From NCBI GenBank assembly GCA_021807595.1, contig JAKBCS010000011.1, forward strand, positions 1 to 60,878: a DNA stretch of 60,878 nt, written 5' to 3'. This stretch comes from Planctomycetota bacterium (GTDB taxonomy: Bacteria > Planctomycetota > Planctomycetia > Gemmatales > Gemmataceae). Below are positions 8,304-18,161 of the stretch, in pieces. Made by a program: the position numbers and the translations under genes. The number at the start of each line of letters is the position of its first letter. Position 1 is the stretch's first letter. The notes under the pieces are model-generated. The model had not been told where the DNA came from and searched no databases. It saw only the letters and a list, made by a program, of their open reading frames with translations.

Positions 8304-9413
8304 TTAGCCTTCGTCGTAACGCAACCCGGTTGCATCGCGGAGCGCAAATGCGATCTCTTTCATCTGCATCTCGCTCCAGCCGGAATACACGGTGTATGCC
8401 GGGAAGCCGTGATCGCGGCACAGCGAAACGTGGAAGGTGACTTGGTGGATGACAAAATACCACCAGACGATGCCGGGGAGAAGGCCGGAAGCGAGCAAGA
8501 CAAAACACACAAAATACTCTAAGTACCCCAGTTCTCGATGTCTCCCGCTGGCGATGCCTTCGAAGCCGCGCACGTCGATCGTCTGAGGTTTCCGGGCAAA
8601 GAATCCGAAGCGCCACGTCTTCGTCAACTGCACGCGCCCGCGCGAGTCGCGCGTGAGACGAAGGTGGTCGAAGGTGCCAAGCAAGAAAGCCAGCATCGCC
8701 GTGACGAGGCTGATGCAGAAGAGAAAGACGACGAAAGAAAACTCGTAGCGCAGCACGCCGAGCAATCCCGCGACGAAGAGACCGAGCGCGCAAGATGCGA
8801 AGATGGTGAAACGTCTCGAATAACCGACGTTCGTTTCCCAAGCGCGGTCGAGAGGTTGATAGCTTTTGGCGATCTTCTTCCGCTTCTTAAGGTGATAGCC
8901 GCAGCGAATGCACAACACGGAGCCGGACGGCAGCAGTAGGCCGCATTTCGGACAGGGCACATCGTCCGCGCCCGTCACGGCATAGGGCGACGAATCGTCT
9001 TCGTCGTCGCCCTGGCGGTCGTCGGGCTCATCCACGGAAGGGCACCATACTGGTTCCACGCCGACGGCGGGCCTCGTGTCCCGATCGCATTCGGGACATT
9101 CGCGTTGTCGTCGCAAGAGCCGACCGCAGCGACGGCATGGAAACCGTAACTCATCGGCCGGTCTCTCGCCTGCCGGTTCGGTTGGCTCTGTCACCGGCGT
9201 CTCGTCGTCGAGCAGCCAGCGTTCGGCTTGCTCCTCGACGACAGGCTTGGATCGAGCAATGTCCTGCATCATTTTCGGACTCGGTGCGTCTACTTCTTGT
9301 CGCGCCGAGTCTGGAACCTCGCAGATCACGCCGCACGAACATTGAATTTTGTTGCGCCGATAACCGTTGGGAATCGCCACGCGATGCCCGCAGCCCTGGC
9401 AAATAATGGGCAT
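8304..9413 (-). CDS. Zinc-ribbon membrane protein
   Basis: A 369-residue protein with three cysteine clusters in the first 180 residues: CQGCGHRVAIP with CSCG; CRRCGRLLRRQRECPEC; and CPKCGLLLPSGSVLCIRCG. They are separated by acidic, low-complexity linkers. Three or four hydrophobic segments follow (two between about 205 and 250, one or two around 295-330), then a short cytoplasmic-type tail. Zinc ribbons joined to a membrane domain are characteristic of Gemmata-like planctomycetes, and the role is unknown. ATG 9413 starts MPIICQGCG. It is divergent from the gene at 9502. Confidence 0.85.
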   Translation of the reverse strand: MPIICQGCGHRVAIPNGYRRNKIQCSCGVICEVPDSARQEVDAPSPKMMQDIARSKPVVEEQAERWLLDDETPVTEPTEPAGERPADELRFPCRRCGRLLRRQRECPECDRDTRPAVGVEPVWCPSVDEPDDRQGDDEDDSSPYAVTGADDVPCPKCGLLLPSGSVLCIRCGYHLKKRKKIAKSYQPLDRAWETNVGYSRRFTIFASCALGLFVAGLLGVLRYEFSFVVFLFCISLVTAMLAFLLGTFDHLRLTRDSRGRVQLTKTWRFGFFARKPQTIDVRGFEGIASGRHRELGYLEYFVCFVLLASGLLPGIVWWYFVIHQVTFHVSLCRDHGFPAYTVYSGWSEMQMKEIAFALRDATGLRYDEG

Positions 9414-9501
9414 AACGCAATCCCCTCCTCACGGGTCGAAAACGATCCGAACGACTACCCTTATCGTATCTCGATAGAGAGATGGATAACATGGGAGTAG
9501 T

Positions 9502-10863
9502 GTGGTAGGGCGGATCGTGGGTCTCATTCCTCGACTCGCCCCTTTGCATTTACGACGGAGTGACATTCCCTTGGCGAACGAATCCCACGATCGGTTCAAT
9601 CGGAACACGATCGAACGAGGACTGTACGGTGGCTTCGATGCGGGCGGGTATCGCTTCTTGGCGCGTTCGCCGGGGTTTGACGACCGATGGCTGGCGGAAG
9701 CGGAACAGTTGTGTACTGGTTTCGGCGAGAGACCAGCCGGCGTCGCCTGTCCGTTGGCGATCTTCGCCCGTCCCTTTGGGCGCGAGCGGGTCGCCGTCGT
9801 GCAGGCATCCGATCGGGGAACCGACGATGCCGGACGCCCCGGCGCGCTGGGGTTTTACCTTCTCGTCTTGCCGCGCGAGCTGTATCGAAAACTGGGAGGC
9901 GATCCCTTCTTTCTCGCCCAGCGATTTCCACCTCCGTGGGAGGCGAGGGGAGCTTTGCCGCCTCTCGATGGAGGCGTGGAGCCGCCGCCGGCTCGAACCG
10001 TAGCCATGCTTCAGAAAGTCTTGAACGTCCCCAATAGTGCCACCTTACTCGGCGGCGTGCAGATATTGCTCGACGGCGGGCGGCTCGTTCTCGAGCGAGG
10101 CCGACCCGACGACGCGATTCTGCGCAGCTTGTGGGCATTGCTGCCGACCCGCGAACGCGGCGAGTTGTGGCCCGCCAGTTTCGCCTTCTCCAACGCGCAC
10201 GGATTCGATGTCCTGGTAGTGCCGCGCGCAACCGATGCCGAGTACGAGCATTTTATCACCGAGGAGAAGGCCGGAGACTATCCCGAAGGACGATACGAGA
10301 GCAATCTCCAAAGCGCCATCGAAACCGGCGATCAACGCGAAATCGACTCCTTGTTGCACTATAACCGTTCGCATCTGTTGCGATTAATCGTCGTCTTGCT
10401 CGTCGTGGTCGCGGCGCTTACCTTCGCGGTCAATCGCCTGATGCCCGAACGCTCGCGGACCACTCCAAGTTCGGGGGATCCTCGAAGCGCGATTCCGATT
10501 CTCGAGCTTCCGCCGGTCGAGCAATGTCCATCGCTAAGTCTCCGCGAACGGAACGAGTTGTCCGAGCGCTTGCAAGCACTTGGGAAGCGATGGCACGTCG
10601 AGATGACTCCGGGTGAGACCGAGGAAGAGCTAACCGTTCTATTGGCCGCGCTCGACCAACGATGGGACGCGACCGCACGCCATCGCGATCCTCGACCGTT
10701 GCGTACGTTCGGCCCCATCCAACGGCAGTTGCGAGTTCTGTTGTGGAAACAGGGCGTCGCCGATTACAATGCGCGCGGACTGAATACGGTCGAGTTGCTC
10801 GAACGACTCGAAAAACAACTCAACCGAGAACCAATGCGGACGGAGAAGGCTGGGGATGGATAA
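9502..10863 (+). CDS. Large single-pass protein, possibly GAP1-like N-terminal domain
   Basis: A 453-residue protein. The N-terminal half (about 30-265) is soluble, with GLYGGFDAGGYRFLARSPGF and a later GALGFYLLVLPRELY stretch that remind me of the N-terminal domain of GTPase-associated protein 1 (GAP1-N); this resemblance is weak. A single transmembrane segment follows (about 291-312, LRLIVVLLVVVAALTF), then an about 140-residue charged helical tail. GTG 9502 is the longest start; later starts such as TTG 9571 are possible, since the first about 25 residues look poorly conserved. It overlaps the Nudix-like gene by eight bases, so the two are probably co-expressed. Confidence 0.75.
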   Translation: MVGRIVGLIPRLAPLHLRRSDIPLANESHDRFNRNTIERGLYGGFDAGGYRFLARSPGFDDRWLAEAEQLCTGFGERPAGVACPLAIFARPFGRERVAVVQASDRGTDDAGRPGALGFYLLVLPRELYRKLGGDPFFLAQRFPPPWEARGALPPLDGGVEPPPARTVAMLQKVLNVPNSATLLGGVQILLDGGRLVLERGRPDDAILRSLWALLPTRERGELWPASFAFSNAHGFDVLVVPRATDAEYEHFITEEKAGDYPEGRYESNLQSAIETGDQREIDSLLHYNRSHLLRLIVVLLVVVAALTFAVNRLMPERSRTTPSSGDPRSAIPILELPPVEQCPSLSLRERNELSERLQALGKRWHVEMTPGETEEELTVLLAALDQRWDATARHRDPRPLRTFGPIQRQLRVLLWKQGVADYNARGLNTVELLERLEKQLNREPMRTEKAGDG

Positions 10864-11458
10864 ATCCGCCGAGCGCGTTCTGGTCGTGCCCACATCGCGC
10901 TTTCATGCGATCGGTCTCTTCCAAGGATTCTGTCCCCGCGTGGGCGCTTATTTGTCTCCACTGCTCGATCCGGCTCATCTCCGCTTCCTGCCTCGCGGCC
11001 TGGTCGAGAACGATCCGACTTTCAAGCAACTCATCCCCTATGTGATCCTGCGCTGGCGCGATTGTCTCTTCTCGTACACGCGCGGCCGAACCGGCGGCGA
11101 GACGCGCTTGCGCGCCTTGCGTTCGCTCGGCATCGGTGGACACATTTGCGCCGAAGACGCGGAAGGCGCGGGCGATCCGTATCGAACGGGCATGTTACGA
11201 GAGTTAGAAGAGGAAGTATATCTCGATTCGGCGTACACCGAGCGCGCCATCGGTCTCATCAACGACGACCGCTCTCCGGTCGGCCAAGTGCATTTGGGCA
11301 TCGTCCACATCCTGGATGTGGAGGAACCGGCGGTGCGTCAGCGCGAGGAAGCGTTGGTCGGCGGCGCGTTCGCGCCGTTGAAGCAGCTGCGCCAACTGCG
11401 CGACGAGTTCGAGACTTGGTCGCAGTTTCTCCTCGATGCGGATTGCTTGGGAGAATAG
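10856..11458 (+). CDS. Nudix-family predicted phosphoesterase (COG4112-like)
   Basis: A 200-residue protein with a Nudix box: GIGGHICAEDA, then after a short insertion RELEEEVYL (about 96-124). Nudix enzymes hydrolyse nucleoside diphosphates linked to other groups. The N-terminal VLVVPTSRFHAIGLFQGF and SYTRG segments resemble the small COG4112 group rather than MutT. The substrate is unknown. ATG 10856 lies inside the end of the upstream gene (eight-base overlap). Its last 121 bases overlap the end of the convergent FtsQ-like frame on the other strand. Confidence 0.82.
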   Translation: MDKSAERVLVVPTSRFHAIGLFQGFCPRVGAYLSPLLDPAHLRFLPRGLVENDPTFKQLIPYVILRWRDCLFSYTRGRTGGETRLRALRSLGIGGHICAEDAEGAGDPYRTGMLRELEEEVYLDSAYTERAIGLINDDRSPVGQVHLGIVHILDVEEPAVRQREEALVGGAFAPLKQLRQLRDEFETWSQFLLDADCLGE

Positions 11459-12315
11459 AGAGAGACCGCGGTTATGGGGGCATCCACGGCCAACGGAAAG
11501 TGTCCCTGATACGCCATCATGCGAACATCGTGTTCCAGGCTATCCAATTCTCCATGTTCCTTTTGATAATCGAGTAGACGGCGCAATTTCTCTTTCGCGG
11601 GAGCTTCGTCCGCTTTCTCCTGCCCCGGAGCGTGGCCCCAGACGATGCGAACGCCCGATCGGCGGAAGACGATCTCGCCGTCGATCACCTCAACCCGGCA
11701 GTCGTCCAATCGCAATTGTGTCAAGTTGGCGTGCAAGAAGTCGAGGGTTTTAGCCGCGGCGGCCACACGGCTGTCGCGCCATCGGGTTCCCTCTGTCGTC
11801 GCAGGTTCGCGCACCTCGTTTGCAAGCACAGGAATATGTTCGGGCACGGATGCGCGCGGCAGCAGCACACCATAGCGATCCACCAGTCGCAGGCCCCTGT
11901 CCTCCGATACTTCTCGCCCCTTGACTTCGGAGCCGAGGGGGACGGCAAGCACCGGCCGTCGATAGACCAGTTCGAGACGAATTCCTACCTTCGCATCGTC
12001 GGACGACCTCAACTCCACGCGGCGAACCGATTCGACCCAAGGGTGAACGAGGAACGCACGATGCAGTTGCGCGAGGAAGTCGTCGTCGAGCAGCTGGACC
12101 GACTCGGAGCGACGTGTGAGCGCGCTTACTTCATCGAGAAACGCGAACCGCGACAGCCCGGCGGGAGGAACACACTCGATGGCGTGGAAGGCGACGCAGT
12201 AGGTCTCGCGCGATTGAAGCGCGGCCCGCGCGGCTCTGCCCATGCCGACGACCCCAAGCAAGAGCGAGACTCCACCCACGACCGGCAAAAGTCCTTGAAG
12301 TATCCACTTTTGCAT
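11338..12315 (-). CDS. FtsQ/DivIB-like protein (POTRA-type), membrane anchored
   Basis: A 325-residue protein with an N-terminal transmembrane segment (about 5-28). The middle resembles the POTRA and beta regions of FtsQ: HPWVESVRRVELR, then IRLELVYRRPVLAV, RLVDRYGVLLP and IPVL. In other bacteria FtsQ/DivIB is a division protein that recruits FtsB/FtsL. Synteny fits, since the gene follows the murB homologue by 22 bases. ATG 12315 has a strong GAGGAG nine bases upstream. The last about 40 residues are antisense to the Nudix-like gene and have poor composition, so the natural stop may have been lost. Many planctomycetes lack FtsZ, so the role here may differ. Confidence 0.72.
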   Translation of the reverse strand: MQKWILQGLLPVVGGVSLLLGVVGMGRAARAALQSRETYCVAFHAIECVPPAGLSRFAFLDEVSALTRRSESVQLLDDDFLAQLHRAFLVHPWVESVRRVELRSSDDAKVGIRLELVYRRPVLAVPLGSEVKGREVSEDRGLRLVDRYGVLLPRASVPEHIPVLANEVREPATTEGTRWRDSRVAAAAKTLDFLHANLTQLRLDDCRVEVIDGEIVFRRSGVRIVWGHAPGQEKADEAPAKEKLRRLLDYQKEHGELDSLEHDVRMMAYQGHFPLAVDAPITAVSLYSPKQSASRRNCDQVSNSSRSWRSCFNGANAPPTNASSR

Positions 12316-12337
12316 GGCTCGTATCTCCTCGACCGCT

Positions 12338-13216
12338 CTACCAAACGGCGATCTCTTGTTCGAGCGCGACGTTGAATTTCTCATGAACCCGGCTGCGCAC
12401 CAAGTCGATGAGGCGCAGCACGTCGCGGGTACATGCGCCTGGATGAACGATGAAGTAATTCGCATCGCGGTCGCTGACCTCGACGCCGCCGACGCGCGTT
12501 CGAGCCAATCCGGCCTGTTCGATGAGTGCGGCGGCACTCAGGCCGCGTGGATCGGCGAAGATGCGCGCCGCCGCCTGAAAGCTAAGCGGCCGCGCCGCCT
12601 TGCGCGCGATCCAGGCTTTCCTCATGCGCTTGACGATGGCGTCGGCACTGTCGGATTCCAATTGAAACGAAGCCGTCAGCAGAACTGGATCGTCCAGATT
12701 GCTGATATGCTCGCCAAAACGCAACTCGTCTCGGTCGCGCACTTGCGTGTTCCCCTCGCCGTCCATGACCTCGACTTGGCGAACGAACTGGCCGATGTCG
12801 CCGTAGCGATCGCCGGCATTGCAGCGCAACGCGCCGCCGACGCTACCGGGGATGCCTACCAGCGTCTCGAACCCGGCCAAGCCGTGACGAGCCACCTGAG
12901 AAATCAACGCCGACACGGCCGCACCCGTTCCGGCATGAACGCGCGTCCCATCGACGGTAATGGCCGTGAAGGCGGGTTCGCTCAAACGCAGAACCGCGCC
13001 GCGCACTCCTTCGTCGCGCACCAATAGGTTGCATCCGTTGCCCAGAGGGCGCAAAGGGATACCCTCCCGATAGCAGTAGCGCACAAACTGCGCCAGCTCC
13101 TCGCGGGAGCGAGGCTGTACCAACATCTCCGCCGGCCCGCCCAGTTTCAGATACAAGTACGGAGCCAGTGGTTCGTCGCGCTTGATGAAGGCGCTGAAAT
13201 CGTCGAGGCCAGCCAT
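12338..13216 (-). CDS. murB: MurB homologue (UDP-N-acetylenolpyruvoylglucosamine reductase family), catalytic residues altered
   Basis: A 292-residue protein with both FAD-binding signatures: LGNGCNLLVRDEGVRG (about 58-73) and GIPGSVGGALRCNAG (121-135). MurB reduces UDP-GlcNAc-enolpyruvate to UDP-MurNAc in peptidoglycan synthesis. Two positions that carry catalytic residues in MurB look replaced. The usual FGYRxS reads FGEHIS (His170 for Arg), and the usual AGS/C-F-KNP reads AARIFADP (Arg218 for Ser/Cys). The C-terminal Glu motif (LEQE) is kept. It may be a divergent enzyme or a non-reductase paralogue. ATG 13216 has GGAAGGAG eight bases upstream; the longer GTG start at 13225 sits too close to that site. 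Confidence 0.85.
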   Translation of the reverse strand: MAGLDDFSAFIKRDEPLAPYLYLKLGGPAEMLVQPRSREELAQFVRYCYREGIPLRPLGNGCNLLVRDEGVRGAVLRLSEPAFTAITVDGTRVHAGTGAAVSALISQVARHGLAGFETLVGIPGSVGGALRCNAGDRYGDIGQFVRQVEVMDGEGNTQVRDRDELRFGEHISNLDDPVLLTASFQLESDSADAIVKRMRKAWIARKAARPLSFQAAARIFADPRGLSAAALIEQAGLARTRVGGVEVSDRDANYFIVHPGACTRDVLRLIDLVRSRVHEKFNVALEQEIAVW

Positions 13217-13254
13217 GACGCACACTCCTTCCTGACAAACAATTATTCCTCATC

Positions 13255-13431
13255 TTAGGGCGGGCTGCCCGACGGGGTCAACGCGGGAAGCCTCCGATCC
13301 CGCAGTTGCGCATCGAGAAGCGACCGAATCTGACGAATACAACGCTTGCATCGAGATCGAACGACCTCTTGTGTTTCGTGGTAGAAGGGCGCGGCGCGGC
13401 TATCGTACTCCCATCCCCAAAAGTCCAGCAT
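13255..13431 (-). CDS. Possible 58-residue protein upstream of murB
   Basis: A short frame reading MLDFWGWEYDSRAAPFYHE at its start, with a CKRC pair near residue 30 and a basic helical middle. AAGGAG directly abuts the ATG, closer than ideal spacing. It ends 38 bases before the murB homologue on the same strand, so it could be the first gene of that operon. The aromatic, charged N terminus looks protein-like rather than random, but I recognise no family. Confidence 0.35.
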   Translation of the reverse strand: MLDFWGWEYDSRAAPFYHETQEVVRSRCKRCIRQIRSLLDAQLRDRRLPALTPSGSPP

Positions 13432-13508
13432 CTCCTTAAACTAAATTAAGGTAATCTCCAATGGTCTACGAAGTTCGATGGGTTGTGTTCGACGATTGAG
13501 GATTGGAA

Positions 13509-16500
13509 ATGCTGATACCCGCCTTTACTGGCACACGTGCCGTTCTGGAAGATTTGATGGCGCAGCGAGTCCTGGTACTCGACGGTTCGATGGGCGCGTT
13601 CATCTACGGACGCGGCCCGCAGGAAGAGGATTATCGCGGACAACGCTTCCGCAACCATCCCAAGCCGCTCAAGAATTGCACTGAGGCGCTGGTGCTGACG
13701 CAGCCCGAACTCATCGATGAGATTCATCGCGCGTACCTCGACGCCGACGCGGACATTATCGAAACCTGTACGTTCAACGCCACGCCACTGGCCCTAACCG
13801 AGTTCGGTTTGCAGGAACACGCGGTCGAGATTAATCGCGCCGCCGCCGAGATCGCGCGCCGCGCCGCCGACGACTTCACGCGCCGCAATCCGGATCGACC
13901 GCGTTTCGTCGCCGGGAGTATAGGGCCGACGACGAAAACTCTGTACATCGAACCGGGCCACGAACCGTCCGACACACGCTCCTTCTCTTTCGATGACTTC
14001 GTAGCCAGTTACACGACGCAAATCGAGGCCCTTGTCGCAGGAGGAGTCGATCTGATTGCCGTGGAGACGGGTAACGACATCCTCATCCTCAAGGCGTGTT
14101 TGGCGGCGCTGGATCAGTACATGGCCGAACATCGCATCGACTTGCCGACCATCGTCTCCGGCACGATCTACGACAACGGACGCACATTACTCGCGCAGAC
14201 GCCAGAGGCGTTCTATGTCTCGGTATCGCATTTCGACGCCTTGGCTGTCGGCTTCAACTGCGGCGTCGGCGCGGATTTGCTTCGCGGACCCGTCGAGAGT
14301 TTGGCGGCCGTATCGCGGAAGCCGATCTCCGTGTATCCCAACGCCGGTCTGCCCGACGGCATGGGCGGCTTCACCGGCGACCGCGATCGTACGGCGGCCC
14401 TGCTCGGCGAGTTTGCCCGCAACGGTTGGGTCAACATCGTCGGGGGCTGCTGCGGGACGACGCCGGAATGGATCGCGGCCATCGGCCGCGCCGTCGAAGG
14501 CATCGCGCCGCGCAAGAAGCCCGAACTGCCGCCGTGGTCTTATTACTGCGGCAACGAGGTTCTGGTCGTTCGTCCCGAGACGAACTTCGTCATGATCGGC
14601 GAGCGCTGCAACATCACCGGCTCGCTCAAATTCAAGCGACTCATTCAGGAGGAGAATTTCGACGCGGCGATCCAGGTGGCGCGCGAGCAAGTGCAAAGCG
14701 GAGCCAACATCCTCGACATCAACATGGACGCCGATCTAATCGACTCCGAAGAGGCCATGACGCGGTTCCTGCGGTTGTTGGCGAACGAACCCGACCTGGC
14801 CGGCATCCCGCTGATGATCGACAGCTCCAAGTGGACTGCGATCGCCGCGGGCTTGAAGTGCGTGCAGGGCAAGTCGATCGTCAACTCGATCAGCTTGAAA
14901 GAGGGCGAGGACAAGTTTCTCGAACAGGCGCGACTGGTCAAGCGCTATGGCGCGGCGGTCGTGGTCATGGCATTCGACGAAGAAGGGCAAGCCGTCACCG
15001 CCGAGCGTAAAGTTGAGATCGCCGCGCGGGCATATCGTCTCTTAACCGAAGAAGTCGGCTTCGCGCCCGGCGACATTATCTTCGATACGAACATTCTGAC
15101 CGTCGGCACTGGCATGGAGGAACACTCCAATTACGCCGTTGAGTTCTTCGAGGCGGTGCGTCGGCTCAAGGAGAAGTTCCCCGAAGCGAAAACGTCTGGC
15201 GGCGTCAGCAACGTCTCGTTCGCTTTTCGCGGCAAGGAAAACGAGGTGGTGCGCGAGGCGATGAACTCGGCGTTCCTCTATCATGCCATCCGCGCCGGTT
15301 TGGACATGGGCATCGTCAACGCCGGTCAACTTCAAGTTTACGATGAGATCCCCAAAGATTTGCGGGATCGCGTCGAGGACGTGTTGCTCAACCGTCGTCC
15401 CGATGCCACGGAACGCCTAGTCGAATTTGCCAAGCGAACCGGCAGCGTTAGCGGCCGGGTGGACCAGCCGACGGCCAACACTGCCGATACGCCTTCTTGG
15501 CGCGATCTGCCGGTCAAGGAACGGTTGACACACGCTTTGATTCAGGGCATTACCGATTGCATCGACGACGACGTGGAGGAGTGCCGTCACCTGTTTCAGC
15601 GACCGCTCGAAGTGATCGAGGGACCGTTGATGGACGGCATGAATGTCGTCGGCGATCTGTTCGGCGCGGGAAAAATGTTTCTGCCCCAAGTGGTCAAGAG
15701 CGCCCGCGTGATGAAGAAAGCCGTCGCCTATTTGCTACCCTTTATGGAGGAAGAGCGCAAAAAGTCCGGCTGCGAACACAAGTCGCGCGGCAAGGTGTTG
15801 ATGGCCACGGTCAAGGGCGATGTTCACGACATTGGCAAGAACATCGTCGGAGTCGTTCTCGGATGCAACGATTTCGAGGTCATCGATCTTGGCGTCATGG
15901 TTCCTTGCGAGAAGATTCTGCAAGAAGCCCGCAAACATGCCGTGGACATGATCGGTCTGTCCGGCCTCATCACGCCGTCGCTGGACGAGATGATTCATGT
16001 GGCCAAGGAGATGGAACGCGAGGGATTTCAATTGCCGTTGCTGATCGGTGGCGCGACTACCAGCGCCAAGCACACGGCGGTCAAGATCGCTCCGGCATAT
16101 CACGAGACGGTCGTTTATGTGAAGGATGCCTCGCGCAGCGTCGGTGTGGTCGAGCGCCTCACGCGCCCCGAAGAAAAGCGTAAACTGGATGCGGAAAATC
16201 GGCGCATGCAGGCCGGGGAGCGCGAGAGCTTTTCGCGCCGCCGACAGCGCAAACTGGTTCCATACGCCGAGGCGCGGAACCGTCATTTCCGTATCGACTG
16301 GCAAAACGCGCCGATCTCGATACCGTCGTTTCTCGGCGTCCGCCAACTGCGCGATTTTCCCCTCTCCGAGATCGTGCCCTATATCGACTGGTCGCCGTTC
16401 TTCATGGCTTGGGAGATGAACGGCAAGTATCCGCAGATTCTTTCGGATGCGAAAGTCGGCAGCGAGGCGCGCAAGCTGTTCGAGGAGGCCAACCGATTGA

Positions 16501-17231
16501 TGGATCGCATTTTGACGGATAAGTTGTTATCGGCGAATGCGGTTTACGGCTTCTTCCCAGCCAACAGTTCCGGCGACGACATTCTCCTTTTCACCGACGA
16601 CACGCGGGAGCGCGAAAAGATGCGCCTACCAATGCTGCGGCAACAATGGGAGCGCGAAGGGCAGACCTCCTTCCGCAGTCTCTCCGACTATCTCGCTCCC
16701 ATCGAAAGCGGTCGAACCGACTACCTCGGTGCGTTCGCGCTGACGGCGGGACTCGGCGCGGAGGAGTTGGCGGCCCGCTTTGAAGCGGAACAAGATCCCT
16801 ATCTCGCCATTATGACCAAGGCGTTGGCCGACCGTCTCGCGGAGGCGTTCGCCGAACTACTGCACGAGCGCGTCCGCCGCGAGTGGGTCTATGGAAGCGA
16901 GGAGCGTCTCACGAGAGAACAGTTGATTGCCGAGGATTATCGCGGCATCCGTCCGGCAGCGGGCTATCCGTCTTGCCCCGATCACAGTGAAAAAGCCAAG
17001 TTGTGGGCGCTGTTGAACGCGGACGCCGTGGGAGTTCATCTGACGGAGAGTTTCGCCATGACTCCGGCAGCCTCGGTCAGCGGCCTGTACTTCGCACATC
17101 CAGAAGCGAGCTATTTCGCCGTCGATTTGATCACCCGCGATCAAGTTGAGAGTTACGCGAAACGCAAGGGCATCAGTCGTGCCGAGGCCGAACGCTGGCT
17201 CGCGCCCAACCTGGGGTACGACGTGGAGTGA
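13509..17231 (+). CDS. metH: Cobalamin-dependent methionine synthase
   Basis: A 1240-residue, full-length MetH that transfers a methyl group from methyl-tetrahydrofolate to homocysteine. Domains in order: homocysteine/zinc domain (about 10-330, Cys in FNCGVG near 249 and the CC pair in [10 protein letters not shown] near 313); pterin domain (about 350-630, [12 protein letters not shown]); cap and cobalamin domain (about 660-900, with the cobalt-ligand motif [11 protein letters not shown] near 767); and the S-adenosylmethionine reactivation domain (about 915-1240, [12 protein letters not shown] near 1147). ATG 13509 gives the normal N terminus; a TTG two codons upstream is possible. I found no clear cobalamin riboswitch in the 277 bases upstream. 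A strong palindrome follows the stop. Confidence 0.97.
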   Translation: MLIPAFTGTRAVLEDLMAQRVLVLDGSMGAFIYGRGPQEEDYRGQRFRNHPKPLKNCTEALVLTQPELIDEIHRAYLDADADIIETCTFNATPLALTEFGLQEHAVEINRAAAEIARRAADDFTRRNPDRPRFVAGSIGPTTKTLYIEPGHEPSDTRSFSFDDFVASYTTQIEALVAGGVDLIAVETGNDILILKACLAALDQYMAEHRIDLPTIVSGTIYDNGRTLLAQTPEAFYVSVSHFDALAVGFNCGVGADLLRGPVESLAAVSRKPISVYPNAGLPDGMGGFTGDRDRTAALLGEFARNGWVNIVGGCCGTTPEWIAAIGRAVEGIAPRKKPELPPWSYYCGNEVLVVRPETNFVMIGERCNITGSLKFKRLIQEENFDAAIQVAREQVQSGANILDINMDADLIDSEEAMTRFLRLLANEPDLAGIPLMIDSSKWTAIAAGLKCVQGKSIVNSISLKEGEDKFLEQARLVKRYGAAVVVMAFDEEGQAVTAERKVEIAARAYRLLTEEVGFAPGDIIFDTNILTVGTGMEEHSNYAVEFFEAVRRLKEKFPEAKTSGGVSNVSFAFRGKENEVVREAMNSAFLYHAIRAGLDMGIVNAGQLQVYDEIPKDLRDRVEDVLLNRRPDATERLVEFAKRTGSVSGRVDQPTANTADTPSWRDLPVKERLTHALIQGITDCIDDDVEECRHLFQRPLEVIEGPLMDGMNVVGDLFGAGKMFLPQVVKSARVMKKAVAYLLPFMEEERKKSGCEHKSRGKVLMATVKGDVHDIGKNIVGVVLGCNDFEVIDLGVMVPCEKILQEARKHAVDMIGLSGLITPSLDEMIHVAKEMEREGFQLPLLIGGATTSAKHTAVKIAPAYHETVVYVKDASRSVGVVERLTRPEEKRKLDAENRRMQAGERESFSRRRQRKLVPYAEARNRHFRIDWQNAPISIPSFLGVRQLRDFPLSEIVPYIDWSPFFMAWEMNGKYPQILSDAKVGSEARKLFEEANRLMDRILTDKLLSANAVYGFFPANSSGDDILLFTDDTREREKMRLPMLRQQWEREGQTSFRSLSDYLAPIESGRTDYLGAFALTAGLGAEELAARFEAEQDPYLAIMTKALADRLAEAFAELLHERVRREWVYGSEERLTREQLIAEDYRGIRPAAGYPSCPDHSEKAKLWALLNADAVGVHLTESFAMTPAASVSGLYFAHPEASYFAVDLITRDQVESYAKRKGISRAEAERWLAPNLGYDVE

Positions 17232-17240
17232 GCCGAAGCT

Positions 17241-17301
17241 CGGTTAGGCGCGACGCGGAGCGGAGCGCGAGGGATGCTCCTCTCCGCGTCGCGCCTAACC
17301 G
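17241..17301. repeat. REP-like palindrome after metH
   Basis: A perfect 20-bp inverted repeat, CGGTTAGGCGCGACGCGGAG (17241-17260) with its complement at 17282-17301, and an inner GGAGC/GCTCC pair in the loop. It begins nine bases after the metH stop and could act as a terminator-like structure, but there is no T-run. Related elements occur at 37095-37118, 41627-41688 and 49066-49127, so it belongs to a dispersed family. Confidence 0.8.
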
Positions 17302-17406
17302 GGTTCCGTGCCTCCCGTTCCCTCGATAATGGGATTGCTTCGACGCATGTTCGCATGTTAATGTTGGATTCGCCATTCCATTCGGAGGTGCGAGAGGAGT
17401 CGTATC

Positions 17407-18117
17407 ATGTGGCAATCCAAGGTCTGCCTCAGCTCTGCTGTTGCTGCTTTGTTCATAATTCTTATCCCGAAGGTTGAAGGCAGCGCGATTACTCCCGATT
17501 CCATTCTCAATCCGCCTGCGGCGGTTAACTCGGCGAGCGGAACCATCGTTCCTGCGCAACAAATGGTGACTACGCAATATAGCGGACTCGGGCTAAGCTT
17601 CACGGCCACGGCGATCTCGCAATTGAAAGGGGTCGCCGTGTGGGCACCCATCAATGATGCGTTCGCCGTCCCGGCAAGTCAGGTCGTCGGTCAGCCGCCT
17701 CCAAACCCTCCGCCGCCGAGCATCGGCTATGGGATGTGGACGGGAGACGGTCAGTTCGTTGTCCCCGGCACGACCGAGAAAACTTCAGTAAGCTCGTTCG
17801 GCTTAGAGATCGTAGGAAGCCGTGGCACGGGAGTGTATGTTTTCAACCGTCAATGGCAGACCATCGGTTTTGCCAACCCGGTGGGCACGGGACCGCACGG
17901 TGGAGAAATCTACACATATAGTGGTGGAAATGCGAGTGCTTTTTCGATTTTTGTACCGATCGCGGATGGAATGCCCTACAACGATTATCCGCCTTGGGGC
18001 ATCGCCGAGATCTCCTTCATCGCCACCCCCGAACCGTCCGCACTCCTACTTGCCGCTCTGGGCTTTCTTGCCTACATTTTATCATTTAGGCTAAAAAGAG
18101 TAGGATTGTCGATATAA
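17407..18117 (+). CDS. PEP-CTERM exported protein
   Basis: A 236-residue protein with an N-terminal signal peptide (about 1-26) and a C-terminal PEP-CTERM sorting signal: TPEPSAL, then a hydrophobic segment (LLAALGFLAYIL) and a basic end (RLKR). Such proteins are processed by an exosortase, which is not encoded here, and delivered to the cell surface or matrix. The middle is Gly/Thr/Pro-rich, probably beta structure, with no recognised catalytic motif. ATG 17407 has GAGGAG about nine bases upstream. It stands alone, converging with the LarA-like gene. Confidence 0.88.
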   Translation: MWQSKVCLSSAVAALFIILIPKVEGSAITPDSILNPPAAVNSASGTIVPAQQMVTTQYSGLGLSFTATAISQLKGVAVWAPINDAFAVPASQVVGQPPPNPPPPSIGYGMWTGDGQFVVPGTTEKTSVSSFGLEIVGSRGTGVYVFNRQWQTIGFANPVGTGPHGGEIYTYSGGNASAFSIFVPIADGMPYNDYPPWGIAEISFIATPEPSALLLAALGFLAYILSFRLKRVGLSI

Positions 18118-18161
18118 ATCGAGTGATTGCAACGTGGAAACCCCGTCCGTCTTCTTCGTTC

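Noticed and set aside
13232-13508. Cobalamin riboswitch upstream of metH
   Set aside because: No B12-box-like sequence or large conserved fold could be recognised by eye; a covariance-model search would be decisive.
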